A stretch of DNA of 10,519 nt from an uncultured Gammaproteobacteria bacterium. GTDB taxonomy: Bacteria; Pseudomonadota; Gammaproteobacteria; CAJQNE01. Where the stretch lies: assembly GCA_905479545.1 (NCBI GenBank), contig CAJQNE010000264.1, forward strand, positions 1 through 10,519, written 5' to 3'. Below the pieces are notes generated by a model, which had not been told where the DNA came from, did not search any database, and saw only the letters and a list, made by a program, of their open reading frames with translations. Numbering within the stretch: the first letter of the stretch is position 1; each line of letters opens with the position of its first letter. A program made the position numbers and the translations under genes. This document shows positions 1 through 6,078 of the stretch, one piece after another.

Positions 1-93
1 GCGAAGCCAGTTGGCTATGCCTGGTACAGCATCGGTACAGCGCCCACTACTTGCTGTAACGATACAACACCTTAGGGTTCAGCTGCGATATAA
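1..93 (-). mobile_element. 5' end of a further integron cassette (partial)
   Basis: This is the leftward (minus-strand) continuation of the cassette array beyond the attC site at 88-177, starting with TTATAT after the cleavage G at 94. No ATG followed by a sustained open frame is visible on the minus strand in these 93 bases; one minus frame stays open to the window edge but has no start codon. The cassette's gene, if it has one, lies outside the window. The call rests on its position after an attC core site. Confidence 0.5.
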
Positions 94-177
94 CGCTTTG
101 CTTCAGGGGCGATTTTTGGAACGGAGCGCCGAAGGCCGTAGTGGAAAAAATTGTCCCGCTGCAAGCAATTGTTAGGT
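88..177 (-). repeat. attC recombination site (integron), array site 2
   Basis: Read on the minus strand it begins with a perfect R'' core ACCTAAC (177-171) and ends with a degenerate R' core GTTATAT (94-88). The inner arms match after reverse complementing: AATTGCTTGCAG on the R'' side against GCTTTGCTTCAG on the R' side, with one extra G on the R'' side, which is the unpaired extrahelical base typical of attC. The AACAATT/GCGTT polarity at the two ends also matches known attC sites and sets the orientation as minus. It lies 7 bp after the stop codon of the orphan gene, the usual place for an attC. Confidence 0.88.
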
Positions 178-184
178 GCCGCTT

Positions 185-487
185 CTATGGCTCCCACCTA
201 ATTAACGCGTGACCGAATGATTTAAGCGCAAAAATGGGTAGATTGGGCGACGTATAATGCTCACATTCTTGCTCATCCCACTGCCAGCGGTTTGATTGTA
301 GTGCAAATTCTTCGCTACGCATGATGATTTGAAAAAATCTGCCATGAGTATCTTTTGAGGCGTACTTGCTTAGAATTTCCAACGCAGTTTCTCTATTGCT
401 AGCAAGCTCCAAGAGCAATATGTCTTTAGTTTGTTGATTGATGCTCATCTGTTCAACCATTTGCTCGGCAGATAACTCATTTTTCAT
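185..487 (-). CDS. Hypothetical protein, second gene of the cassette (100 aa)
   Basis: I do not recognise this protein family. It is 100 aa and probably cytoplasmic: there is no signal peptide or membrane segment. The first half (to about residue 45) is rich in Glu, Gln, Leu and Ser and looks helical. The second half contains aromatic residues and a WQWDEQECEHY stretch with Trp, Asp, Glu, Cys and His. The ATG is preceded by AGAGG at an 8-base spacing, a good ribosome binding site, supporting this start. It begins 15 bp after the stop of the lipoprotein gene, so the two are probably co-transcribed and perhaps translationally linked. The TAG stop lies 7 bp before the attC R'' core. A conserved accessory function (for example defence or stress) is possible for cassette genes in general, but nothing in the sequence shows it. 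Confidence 0.75.
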   Translation of the reverse strand: MKNELSAEQMVEQMSINQQTKDILLLELASNRETALEILSKYASKDTHGRFFQIIMRSEEFALQSNRWQWDEQECEHYTSPNLPIFALKSFGHALIRWEP

Positions 488-502
488 TGAAAATACCTCT
501 GA

Positions 503-853
503 TTACATACATTGCTGATAATCCTCTTTGAATGTAGAAAATATCGCTTGGCAACTCCATTCACCGTAACACGTTACTTCACCATTTTTGAGAGTAATGA
601 AATGATCTCTCTCAGAGGTTGAGTAGGATGATTGCCCGACTCGGGTTAGCTTGTAATCTAAGCATTCAACACCAGCTCCTTTGGCTGATGCTGAAGTCGG
701 ATTTCCGAGAATTTGCATTACACGAGCCTTGTTATCACCAACCGAAACTTGGTTAAGAGCTGACGCAGTAAGTACAGGTGAACTATTTGTAGCGCACGCA
801 GATAAAACGAGCCCCGATGCTATGACAGCTATAAAACTTCCTAAGATTTTCAT
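503..853 (-). CDS. Small BamE/SmpA-like outer-membrane lipoprotein (116 aa)
   Basis: This is a predicted lipoprotein. Residues 1-19 are a type II signal peptide with lipobox L17-S18-A19-C20, so the mature protein starts at Cys20, with Ala next, which favours outer-membrane sorting. Residues about 35-95 follow the SmpA/OmlA (BamE-like) pattern: VSVGDNKARVMQILGNPTS, then a strand pair ending in ITLKNGEVTCYGE. This fold is known from BamE, which assists the outer-membrane protein assembly machinery, but many small lipoproteins share it without that role, so the function is inferred only as envelope-associated. Four cysteines (64, 95, 101, 115) in the mature part could form disulfides. The ATG has GGAG five bases upstream. 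It is the first gene of the cassette and lies 23 bp inside the cassette's 5' core site. Confidence 0.8.
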   Translation of the reverse strand: MKILGSFIAVIASGLVLSACATNSSPVLTASALNQVSVGDNKARVMQILGNPTSASAKGAGVECLDYKLTRVGQSSYSTSERDHFITLKNGEVTCYGEWSCQAIFSTFKEDYQQCM

Positions 854-876
854 GTTTTCTCCGATGGTTGAAAGGC

Positions 877-984
877 ACTTAACGCTTTGGTTCAGGTGCA
901 GCCCGAAGGGCCGAACGCAGTGAGTTCTTGGAACGAAGGCGTAGCCGTAGTGGAAAGAATGTCTTCTGCAACCAATTGTTCGGG
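877..984 (-). repeat. attC recombination site (integron), array site 1
   Basis: On the minus strand it starts with R'' core CCCGAAC (984-978) and ends with a perfect R' core GTTAAGT (883-877). The inner arms AATTGGTTGCAG and GCTTTGGTTCAG (the latter read on the plus strand) match apart from one extra G on the R'' side, the attC extrahelical base. The central part shares GGAACG...AAGG...CCGTAGTGGAAA with the attC at 88-177, so the two sites are relatives rather than unrelated imports, a mark of chromosomal arrays. Confidence 0.88.
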
Positions 985-1333
985 GACATGCCCGACTGAA
1001 ACCTAGTGAGTGTTGAACCGGTTTGGCTTATGACTACAGGTTGCAAGAATACTTACCTTCCGCCTTGGGGGCTCACTGGTTGATGTTGGCCGTAACCGTG
1101 GCTACTTGCCGACCCAAAAACTAAAACTCAAGAATAGCAGCTGAATTAAATATGCCAAGCAGTTTTCAATATTTCGCTGATTTTTACTAAGGCTCGTTAC
1201 CACTGAGCGTTTTTACGTTCTTTTCGAATGCGAATTTAACGAACCGAAGCCGTACCCGAAAAGCTGGGCTGAGCTATTAGCTAGCAAGCCTTGAACCGAT
1301 TAAAAGCTTAGTAAACTCTGCATGTTCCCCGAA
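883..1333 (-). mobile_element. ORF-less integron cassette (451 bp)
   Basis: The cassette runs from TTCGGG (1333-1328, minus strand) to the G at 883. Its 5' core GTTCGGG and its own R'' core CCCGAAC (984-978) are perfectly complementary over 7 bases, which ties both ends to one cassette even though each deviates from the GTTRRRY consensus. I looked on both strands for genes: the minus strand has only a 7-codon ORF near the 5' end, and the plus strand only 13- and 17-codon ORFs. No coding function is supported. It may carry a promoter (see 1131-1158) or an RNA, or be a decayed cassette. Confidence 0.72.
1131..1158 (-). promoter_or_regulatory. Candidate sigma-70 promoter inside the ORF-less cassette
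   Basis: On the minus strand TTGGCA (1158-1153; 5 of 6 with TTGACA) is followed after 16 bp by TATTCT (1136-1131; 4 of 6 with TATAAT). It points toward the lipoprotein gene that starts at 853, about 270 bp away across the attC. This is a pattern match only; chance matches of this strength are common in A+T-rich DNA. Confidence 0.3.
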
Positions 1334-1381
1334 CGCTAATTAGGTATCACGCTACAAAACACGCCCATAGGGCAGTTAGGT
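1328..1381 (-). other. Array boundary: attI-like or secondary insertion site
   Basis: The first cassette's core GTTCGGG (1334-1328, minus) is preceded by sequence that does not fold as an attC. A second core-like ACCTAAC lies at 1381-1375 (minus), but the flanking arms do not pair with each other. The stretch also contains the short hairpin GCCC-ATA-GGGC (1363-1373). It could be an attI, which has core sites without the attC palindrome, or a chromosomal site where a cassette was inserted. No integrase gene is visible in the rest of the gap to uvrA. Confidence 0.4.
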
Positions 1382-1549
1382 AGCATGGGGTATAACACCC
1401 TAAATGCGGATGGTTTTGTATCAAAAAACGTACTTTTCACCGACTTAATCCCATTTTCCGTCTATTTTGTTGCTTAATGGCCTACGCTGTCACCGCAGAC
1501 GATGCTAGCGCCAAGGTCATTGACAGTGGCTATCGCGACATTTCTAACG
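1382..1549. other. Non-coding gap between uvrA and the cassette array
   Basis: No gene is supported here. On the plus strand a 31-codon ORF starting MAYAVTADDASAK overlaps the 3' end of uvrA, without a Shine-Dalgarno or recognisable similarity. I see no clear rho-independent terminator for uvrA. A hairpin GCAT-TTA-GGGT-GTTAT-ACCC-C-ATGC (minus, about 1386-1409) is not followed by a T-run. The plus strand here is where a divergent integrase gene would be expected, and no integrase motif is seen. Confidence 0.5.
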
Positions 1550-4381
1550 TCAGGCTTGTGCGGCCAGCATAGGCTTTAAAAACTGCCCCGTATAAGAAGC
1601 CTTAACCTCAGCCACATCCTCCGGCATTCCCTCAGCCACAACCATACCGCCACCATCACCACCTTCCGGCCCCATATCAATAATCCAATCGGCCGTTTTA
1701 ATTACGTCCATGTTGTGTTCGATAACCACCAGCGTATTGCCTTTGTCGCGTAGGCGTTGGATTACGCCGAGGAGCATTTCTATGTCCTGGAAGTGCAGGC
1801 CGGTGGTAGGTTCGTCGAGGATGTAGAGGGTTTGGCCGGTGTCGCGTTTGGCGAGTTCGCGGGCGAGTTTTATTCGCTGGGCTTCGCCGCCGGAGAGGGT
1901 GGTGGCGCTTTGGCCGAGGCGGATGTAGCCGAGGCCGACATCCTGCAGGGTTTCTAGTTTACGGCGGAGCGCGGGGACGGCTTCGAAGAACGGTGTGCCT
2001 TCTTCTACCGTCATTTCCAGTACTTCGTGAATGTTCTTGCCTTTGTAGCGAACCTGCAGTGTTTCGCGGTTATAGCGTTTGCCGTGGCAGACGTCGCAGG
2101 GCACGTAGACATCCGGTAGGAAGTGCATTTCTACTTTAATCAGGCCGTCGCCCTGGCAGGCTTCGCAGCGACCGCCTTTGACGTTAAAGCTGAATCGACC
2201 AGGCTTGTAGCCGCGAGTTCGTGATTCCGGCACGCCAGCGAATAGCTCACGAATGGGCGTGAACAGGCCGGTGTAAGTTGCTGGGTTCGAGCGTGGTGTG
2301 CGACCGATCGGGCTTTGGTCGATGTCGATGACTTTGTCCAGCTGATCGAGGCCAAGAATGCCTTTGCTGGCTGCAGGGCTGGTGCTGGCGCGGTTTAAAT
2401 CGCGGGCTGCGGTTTTGTAGAGGGTGTCGTTTACCAGCGTTGATTTACCCGAGCCGGACACGCCGGTGACGCAGGTCATAATGCCCAGCGGAATTTTCAC
2501 TGTTACGTCTTTCAGATTGTTGCCGCTGGCCTGTTTTATGGTGATGTTCTTTTTCTTGTCTGGCTTATTCCGTTCTTCGGGAATGGCAATGCTGCGTTTA
2601 CCGGAGAGGTACTGGCCGGTGAGCGATTTAGGGTTGGCGATGACTTCTTCCGCAGTGCCGCGAGCGACAATCTCGCCGCCGTGCACACCCGCGCCAGGGC
2701 CGATATCCAGTACATAATCAGCAGCACGAATCGCTTCTTCGTCGTGCTCAACCACAATCACGGTGTTGCCTAAATCACGCAGGTCGGTGAGGGTTTTAAG
2801 CAGTCGCTCGTTGTCTCGGGCGTGCAGGCCAATACTGGGCTCATCAAGCACGTACATAACGCCGACAAGGCCAGCGCCAATTTGGCTGGCTAAACGAATA
2901 CGCTGGGCTTCGCCGCCTGAGAGCGTGTCGGCGCTGCGGTTGATGGAGAGGTAGTCGAGGCCGACGTTAACCAGGAAGCTCAGTCGCTCACCGATTTCAC
3001 GAACGATTTTGTCAGCAATTTCAGCGCGACGGCCTTCGAGTTTTAACTCGGCAAACCACTTGCTGCAATCGCCGACGGATAAGTCGGCAATGGCGGGTAG
3101 CGGTTGATCCGCGACAAAAACATGCCGGGCGGCGGTGGTCAGTCGGGTGCCTTTGCACGACGGGCAGCGTTGCTGGTTGAGGTAGCGGGTGAGCTCTTCG
3201 CGTACCTGTACCGAGTCGGTTTCTTTGTAACGACGGTTCAGGTGCGGAATAACACCTTCAAACGGGTGCGTACGAACCATTTTGTTGCCGTTAACACCGG
3301 TGTAACGGAATTCGATAGCGGTTTTGCCGGTGCCGAATAACATGATGTCCTGAATCTTTTTGCTCAGCTCCTGCCACGGTGCCTCCACGTCAAAATCGTA
3401 GTGTTTGGCCAGCGATTTAATCAGTGCGAAATAGTAGGTGGTGCGTCGGTCCCAGCCACGAATAGCACCGCCGGCGACGCTAAGCTCCGGGTGAGCGACT
3501 ACGCGACCGGGGTCAAAAAACTGCTCAACACCGAGGCCATCGCAGGTATTGCAAGCACCGCTGGGACTGTTGAATGAAAACAGCTTGGGCTCAAGTTCAG
3601 TAACTGCGTAGCCGCAATGCGGGCAGGCGAACTTGGCTGAAAACAGCATGGGTTCGGCTTTGTCGTCGTCCATCGACACAACGCTGGCCGTGTCGCTTGC
3701 CAGCCGCAGAGCGGTTTCAAATGATTCGGCCAAGCGTTGCGCTTGGTCTTTTTTCACTTTGAAGCGGTCAACCACTACATCAATGCTGTGTTTTTTCTTC
3801 GGGTCCAGCTCCGGTGTGGCATCAAGATCATAAAGCTGGCCGTCGATACGGGCGCGAATAAAGCCGTCTGCCCGAAGCTGGTCGATCAGATTTAAATGCT
3901 CGCCTTTACGCTCGCGGATTACCGGCGCGAGCAGCATCATTTTGCTGCCTTCTTCCAGCGCCAGTACCTGGTCTACCATTTGACTAACCGTTTGCGCTTC
4001 CAGATCGCAACCGTGTTCCGGGCAGCGTGGAATACCGACGCGGGCGTACAGCAGGCGCAGGTAGTCGTAAATTTCGGTTACCGTGCCAACCGTGGAGCGG
4101 GGGTTGTGCGAGGTCGATTTTTGCTCAATGGAAATCGCCGGTGACAGGCCTTCGATATGATCAATATCGGGCTTTTCCATCATCGACAGGAACTGGCGCG
4201 CGTAAGCAGATAGCGATTCGACGTAGCGACGCTGACCTTCGGCATAAATGGTATCGAATGCCAGTGACGACTTACCTGAGCCGGAAAGGCCGGTGATAAC
4301 GATGAGTTTGTCGCGGGGGAGATCGACGTCGATGTTCTTCAGGTTGTGCGTGCGAGCGCCGCGCAGCCGGATAGTATCCAT
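1550..4381 (-). CDS. uvrA: Excinuclease ABC subunit A
   Basis: UvrA is the damage-recognition ATPase of nucleotide excision repair; as a dimer it scans DNA and loads UvrB in the cytoplasm. The 943-aa length is normal for the family. Visible in order: first Walker A GLSGSGKSS (residues 31-39); a CPHCGY...CNTCDG zinc module near 253-283; CPSCKGTRL; the first ABC signature LSGGEAQRIRLA with LDEPSIGLH; the second Walker A GVSGSGKST near 640; the C-terminal zinc finger CEACQGDG...CDVCHGKRYN; and the second signature LSGGEAQRIKLA with LDEPTTGLH. All are intact. The start MDTIRLRGARTHNLKNID matches the family start; the Shine-Dalgarno is weak. It is divergent from the MFS gene with a 91-bp gap, the same pairing as PA4234/PA4233 in Pseudomonas aeruginosa. 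No convincing LexA box is seen, although uvrA is often SOS-controlled. Confidence 0.98.
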   Translation of the reverse strand: MDTIRLRGARTHNLKNIDVDLPRDKLIVITGLSGSGKSSLAFDTIYAEGQRRYVESLSAYARQFLSMMEKPDIDHIEGLSPAISIEQKSTSHNPRSTVGTVTEIYDYLRLLYARVGIPRCPEHGCDLEAQTVSQMVDQVLALEEGSKMMLLAPVIRERKGEHLNLIDQLRADGFIRARIDGQLYDLDATPELDPKKKHSIDVVVDRFKVKKDQAQRLAESFETALRLASDTASVVSMDDDKAEPMLFSAKFACPHCGYAVTELEPKLFSFNSPSGACNTCDGLGVEQFFDPGRVVAHPELSVAGGAIRGWDRRTTYYFALIKSLAKHYDFDVEAPWQELSKKIQDIMLFGTGKTAIEFRYTGVNGNKMVRTHPFEGVIPHLNRRYKETDSVQVREELTRYLNQQRCPSCKGTRLTTAARHVFVADQPLPAIADLSVGDCSKWFAELKLEGRRAEIADKIVREIGERLSFLVNVGLDYLSINRSADTLSGGEAQRIRLASQIGAGLVGVMYVLDEPSIGLHARDNERLLKTLTDLRDLGNTVIVVEHDEEAIRAADYVLDIGPGAGVHGGEIVARGTAEEVIANPKSLTGQYLSGKRSIAIPEERNKPDKKKNITIKQASGNNLKDVTVKIPLGIMTCVTGVSGSGKSTLVNDTLYKTAARDLNRASTSPAASKGILGLDQLDKVIDIDQSPIGRTPRSNPATYTGLFTPIRELFAGVPESRTRGYKPGRFSFNVKGGRCEACQGDGLIKVEMHFLPDVYVPCDVCHGKRYNRETLQVRYKGKNIHEVLEMTVEEGTPFFEAVPALRRKLETLQDVGLGYIRLGQSATTLSGGEAQRIKLARELAKRDTGQTLYILDEPTTGLHFQDIEMLLGVIQRLRDKGNTLVVIEHNMDVIKTADWIIDMGPEGGDGGGMVVAEGMPEDVAEVKASYTGQFLKPMLAAQA

Positions 4382-4420
4382 AAATTCTGAGTTCGGCTGA
4401 ATGCCGGAAGGGGAGCGAAC

Positions 4421-4436
4421 CTGATATTATATCGGC
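4421..4436 (-). promoter_or_regulatory. uvrA promoter -10 region in an A+T-rich imperfect palindrome
   Basis: A consensus TATAAT (4431-4426, minus strand) lies about 45 bases upstream of the uvrA start. It sits inside the imperfect palindrome CTGATATTATATCGG. No good -35 hexamer is seen at 16-18 bp spacing. The palindrome has CTG at one end and an A+T core but lacks the matching CAG, so it is at best a very degenerate LexA box. The same stretch could also serve the divergent MFS gene. Confidence 0.35.
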
Positions 4437-4472
4437 CCGCAAAATCCCTCGCATAGGTTTGTACCCCACCGA

Positions 4473-5798
4473 ATGTCTACGCCGAATAATGAATCTGGCG
4501 CGCCCGAATCTGCGCCTGCCGCTAAACCGAGTGGTCGCCCCAGTGCCAGCGAAGGGGTGAGAGTAAACAAGCCCGGTAAACGGCCCGCGAAACGTGGCAA
4601 GGGTGCGGGCTTTAATCCTATTGAGCGACGTGCTTTGCTGGTGTTGGCCAGCTTGTATGCGCTAAGAATGCTCGGCCTGTTCATGATTTTTCCGGTGTTC
4701 GCGCTGTATGCCGAGGAGCTACAAAACAGCACGCCGGAGCGTATGGGGCTGGCGTTGGGCATTTATGGTTTAACGCAGGCGCTGCTGCAAATTCCCTTCG
4801 GCATGGCCTCCGACCGAATAGGTCGCAAGCCGGTGATTGTTGCTGGCCTGCTGATATTTGCTGGCGGTAGCGTAGTGGCGGCGCTGGCCGATTCGATTGA
4901 GTGGGTAATTTTAGGCCGGGCGCTGCAGGGCAGTGGTGCGATTGCCGCGGCTATTTCTGCGCTGGTAGCCGATGTAACTCGAGAAAGCCAACGTACTAAG
5001 GCGATGGCGCTGGTCGGTGCGAGTATTGGCTTATCCTTTGTATTGGCATTGGTGCTAGGCCCGATTCTGACTGGCTTCGTGGGTGTGCCGGGCATTTTTG
5101 CGCTTACTGCCGTTTTTGCCATTCTGGCGATACCGCTGCTTATATTTGGTGTGCCGCAGGCGGCGCAACAAGCGCCCGATACCACGATGACACCGGCAGA
5201 ACGTTTTAAAGCAGTCGCCGGTAACGCTGAGCTGCGTCGGCTTGATGTAGGTATTTTCTGCCTGCACGCCATGCTTACGGCCAGCTTTGTGGTTATTCCG
5301 CTGGTGTTACGCGATACGGCAGGGCTGGCTGAGAGTGGCCACTGGGCGATTTACTTGCCGGTGCTGCTGGCTTCGTTAGCGTTGATGGTTCCGGCTATGT
5401 TGTACGCCGAGCGGAACCAGAAAGTGCGGTCGTTTTTTCTGGGCGCCGTTGTGCTGCTAGGGGTGAGTCAGTTGATGCTGGTAAGGGCTCAGAACTGGTT
5501 GCCGCTGCTGGTATTCGCGTTGCTGATTTTCTTTGTCGCCTTCAACTTTCTGGAAGCGAACTTGCCATCGCTCATTTCCCGTATTGCCCCGCCGGAGTGC
5601 AAGGGTACGGCGATGGGTGTTTACTCCAGCTGTCAGTTTCTTGGCTCGGCAGTGGGCGGTATTTTAGGTGGCATAGCGCTGGGTCGTTATGGTGCCCAGG
5701 GTGTGTTTTTGCTGTCTGCCGGGCTGGCTATTATTTGGCTGGTGGCCAGCTGGAGAATGGTGCCGCCAAAGCCGCGGGCTGAGGCTGCTGCGGCTTAG
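4473..5798 (+). CDS. MFS transporter, drug/solute efflux type (441 aa)
   Basis: This is an inner-membrane major facilitator superfamily transporter, probably a proton-driven exporter; the substrate cannot be read from sequence. About twelve hydrophobic segments run from residue 53 (RALLVLASLYALRMLGLF) to about 428. The MFS motif A between helices 2 and 3 is clear: G110-MASDRIGRK-119. PALYAEEL-like and GALQGSGAIAAA-like stretches also fit drug/H+ antiporters. The first 48 residues are a hydrophilic Pro/Ala/Ser/Lys-rich cytoplasmic extension, longer than usual. The ATG at 4473 has no evident Shine-Dalgarno, and no alternative upstream start in frame exists, so the N-terminus is the least certain part. 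It is the homologue by position of PA4233. The C-terminus ends in a low-complexity AEAAAA tail; a diverged second copy of the last codons lies downstream at 6014-6052. Confidence 0.9.
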   Translation: MSTPNNESGAPESAPAAKPSGRPSASEGVRVNKPGKRPAKRGKGAGFNPIERRALLVLASLYALRMLGLFMIFPVFALYAEELQNSTPERMGLALGIYGLTQALLQIPFGMASDRIGRKPVIVAGLLIFAGGSVVAALADSIEWVILGRALQGSGAIAAAISALVADVTRESQRTKAMALVGASIGLSFVLALVLGPILTGFVGVPGIFALTAVFAILAIPLLIFGVPQAAQQAPDTTMTPAERFKAVAGNAELRRLDVGIFCLHAMLTASFVVIPLVLRDTAGLAESGHWAIYLPVLLASLALMVPAMLYAERNQKVRSFFLGAVVLLGVSQLMLVRAQNWLPLLVFALLIFFVAFNFLEANLPSLISRIAPPECKGTAMGVYSSCQFLGSAVGGILGGIALGRYGAQGVFLLSAGLAIIWLVASWRMVPPKPRAEAAAA

Positions 5799-5816
5799 GT
5801 AGTTTCTGGCAAATAC

Positions 5817-5889
5817 CCGTTCAGGCTGAGCTTCTCGAAGCACCCGCATCGCACGTCGATGCTTCGACGCAGCTCAGCATCAGGGTGAA
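5817..5889. repeat. Dispersed palindromic repeat (TTCAGGCTGAGC...CTTCGA type)
   Basis: The element begins CCCGTTCAGGCTGAGC and ends AGGGTGAAT. Inside, GCTGAG pairs with CTCAGC, TCGAAGCA pairs with TGCTTCGA, and the centre GCATCG-CACGT-CGATGC is another stem. It is the same class as the element at 6890-6972 and of a widespread intergenic repeat of proteobacteria. Lying just past the MFS stop, its hairpin may act as a transcription stop, although there is no T-run. Confidence 0.7.
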
Positions 5890-5903
5890 TGTTTTAATAT
5901 GGG

Positions 5904-5932
5904 TGTAGGTCCCAGCAGCTTCGCTGGCGATG
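5904..5932 (+). repeat. REP-like palindrome (single unit)
   Basis: A GTAG head (5904-5907) is followed by the hairpin CCAGC-AGCTTC-GCTGG (5912-5927) and flanking GGTC/GACC pairing. The GTAG tetranucleotide followed by an imperfect palindrome is the layout of REP sequences moved by RAYT transposases. It directly precedes the inverted REP pair. Confidence 0.5.
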
Positions 5933-5935
5933 ACC

Positions 5936-5998
5936 TGTAGGTGCGAATTCATTCGCACTGGTGGTGTGTTGGGCAGTGCGAATGAATTCGCACCTACA
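5936..5998. repeat. REP doublet: perfect 25-bp inverted repeat (REPIN-like)
   Basis: Two arms of 25 bp (5936-5960 and 5974-5998) are perfect reverse complements, separated by a 13-base spacer. Each arm starts with the GTAG head after a T and contains its own palindrome GTGCGAA-TTCA-TTCGCAC. Two REPs in inverted orientation around a short spacer make the REPIN/BIME unit known from pseudomonads. No RAYT transposase is in the window, so it would be mobilised in trans. It lies between two convergent genes, the usual location. Confidence 0.8.
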
Positions 5999-6013
5999 AG
6001 GTTGCTTTGCTAC

Positions 6014-6052
6014 TGGCGGATGGTGCTACCTAAGCCGCGAGCGGAGGTCGCT
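6014..6052 (+). pseudogene. Remnant copy of the 3' end of the MFS gene
   Basis: Thirteen codons here read WRMVLPKPRAEVA, against WRMVPPKPRAEAA at the end of the intact MFS gene (5751-5789). By eye 30 of 39 bases and 11 of 13 residues match, and most differences are synonymous (for example CGG/AGA, CCT/CCA, CGA/CGG, GCG/GCT). The frame then continues to a TAG at 6101-6103, overlapping the end of the dioxygenase gene. It is only a tail without a start, separated from the gene's present end by the REP cluster. Confidence 0.6.
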
Positions 6053-6078
6053 CGGCTTGATGCCTTTTGCTGCGAACG

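Larger units (their letters stand above)
94..882 (-). mobile_element. Integron gene cassette with two genes (789 bp)
   Basis: The cassette runs on the minus strand from TTAAGT (882-877) to the G of the next R' site at 94. Its 5' core (GTTAAGT) and its own R'' core (ACCTAAC) are complementary at 6 of 7 positions, as expected for the two halves of one cassette's circular attC. The cores belonging to the neighbouring cassettes match less well. It carries a small lipoprotein gene followed 15 bp later by an orphan gene, both in cassette orientation. The coding sequence looks more A+T-rich than the flanking uvrA, in keeping with a foreign origin. Most cassettes carry one ORF, so a two-gene cassette is less usual. 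Confidence 0.82.

Noticed and set aside
1328..1381. A third, 54-bp attC
   Set aside because: Core-like sequences exist at both ends, but the sequence between them does not form paired arms.
1457..1579. Plus-strand frame ending MAYAVTADDASAK... as an integrase or gene relic
   Set aside because: Only 31 codons from its ATG, no ribosome binding site, overlaps uvrA, and neither it nor the open codons before it resemble an IntI N-terminus.
4421..4436. SOS (LexA) box upstream of uvrA
   Set aside because: Only one end has CTG; the CAG half is missing and the core match is poor, so it is kept only as a -10 region.
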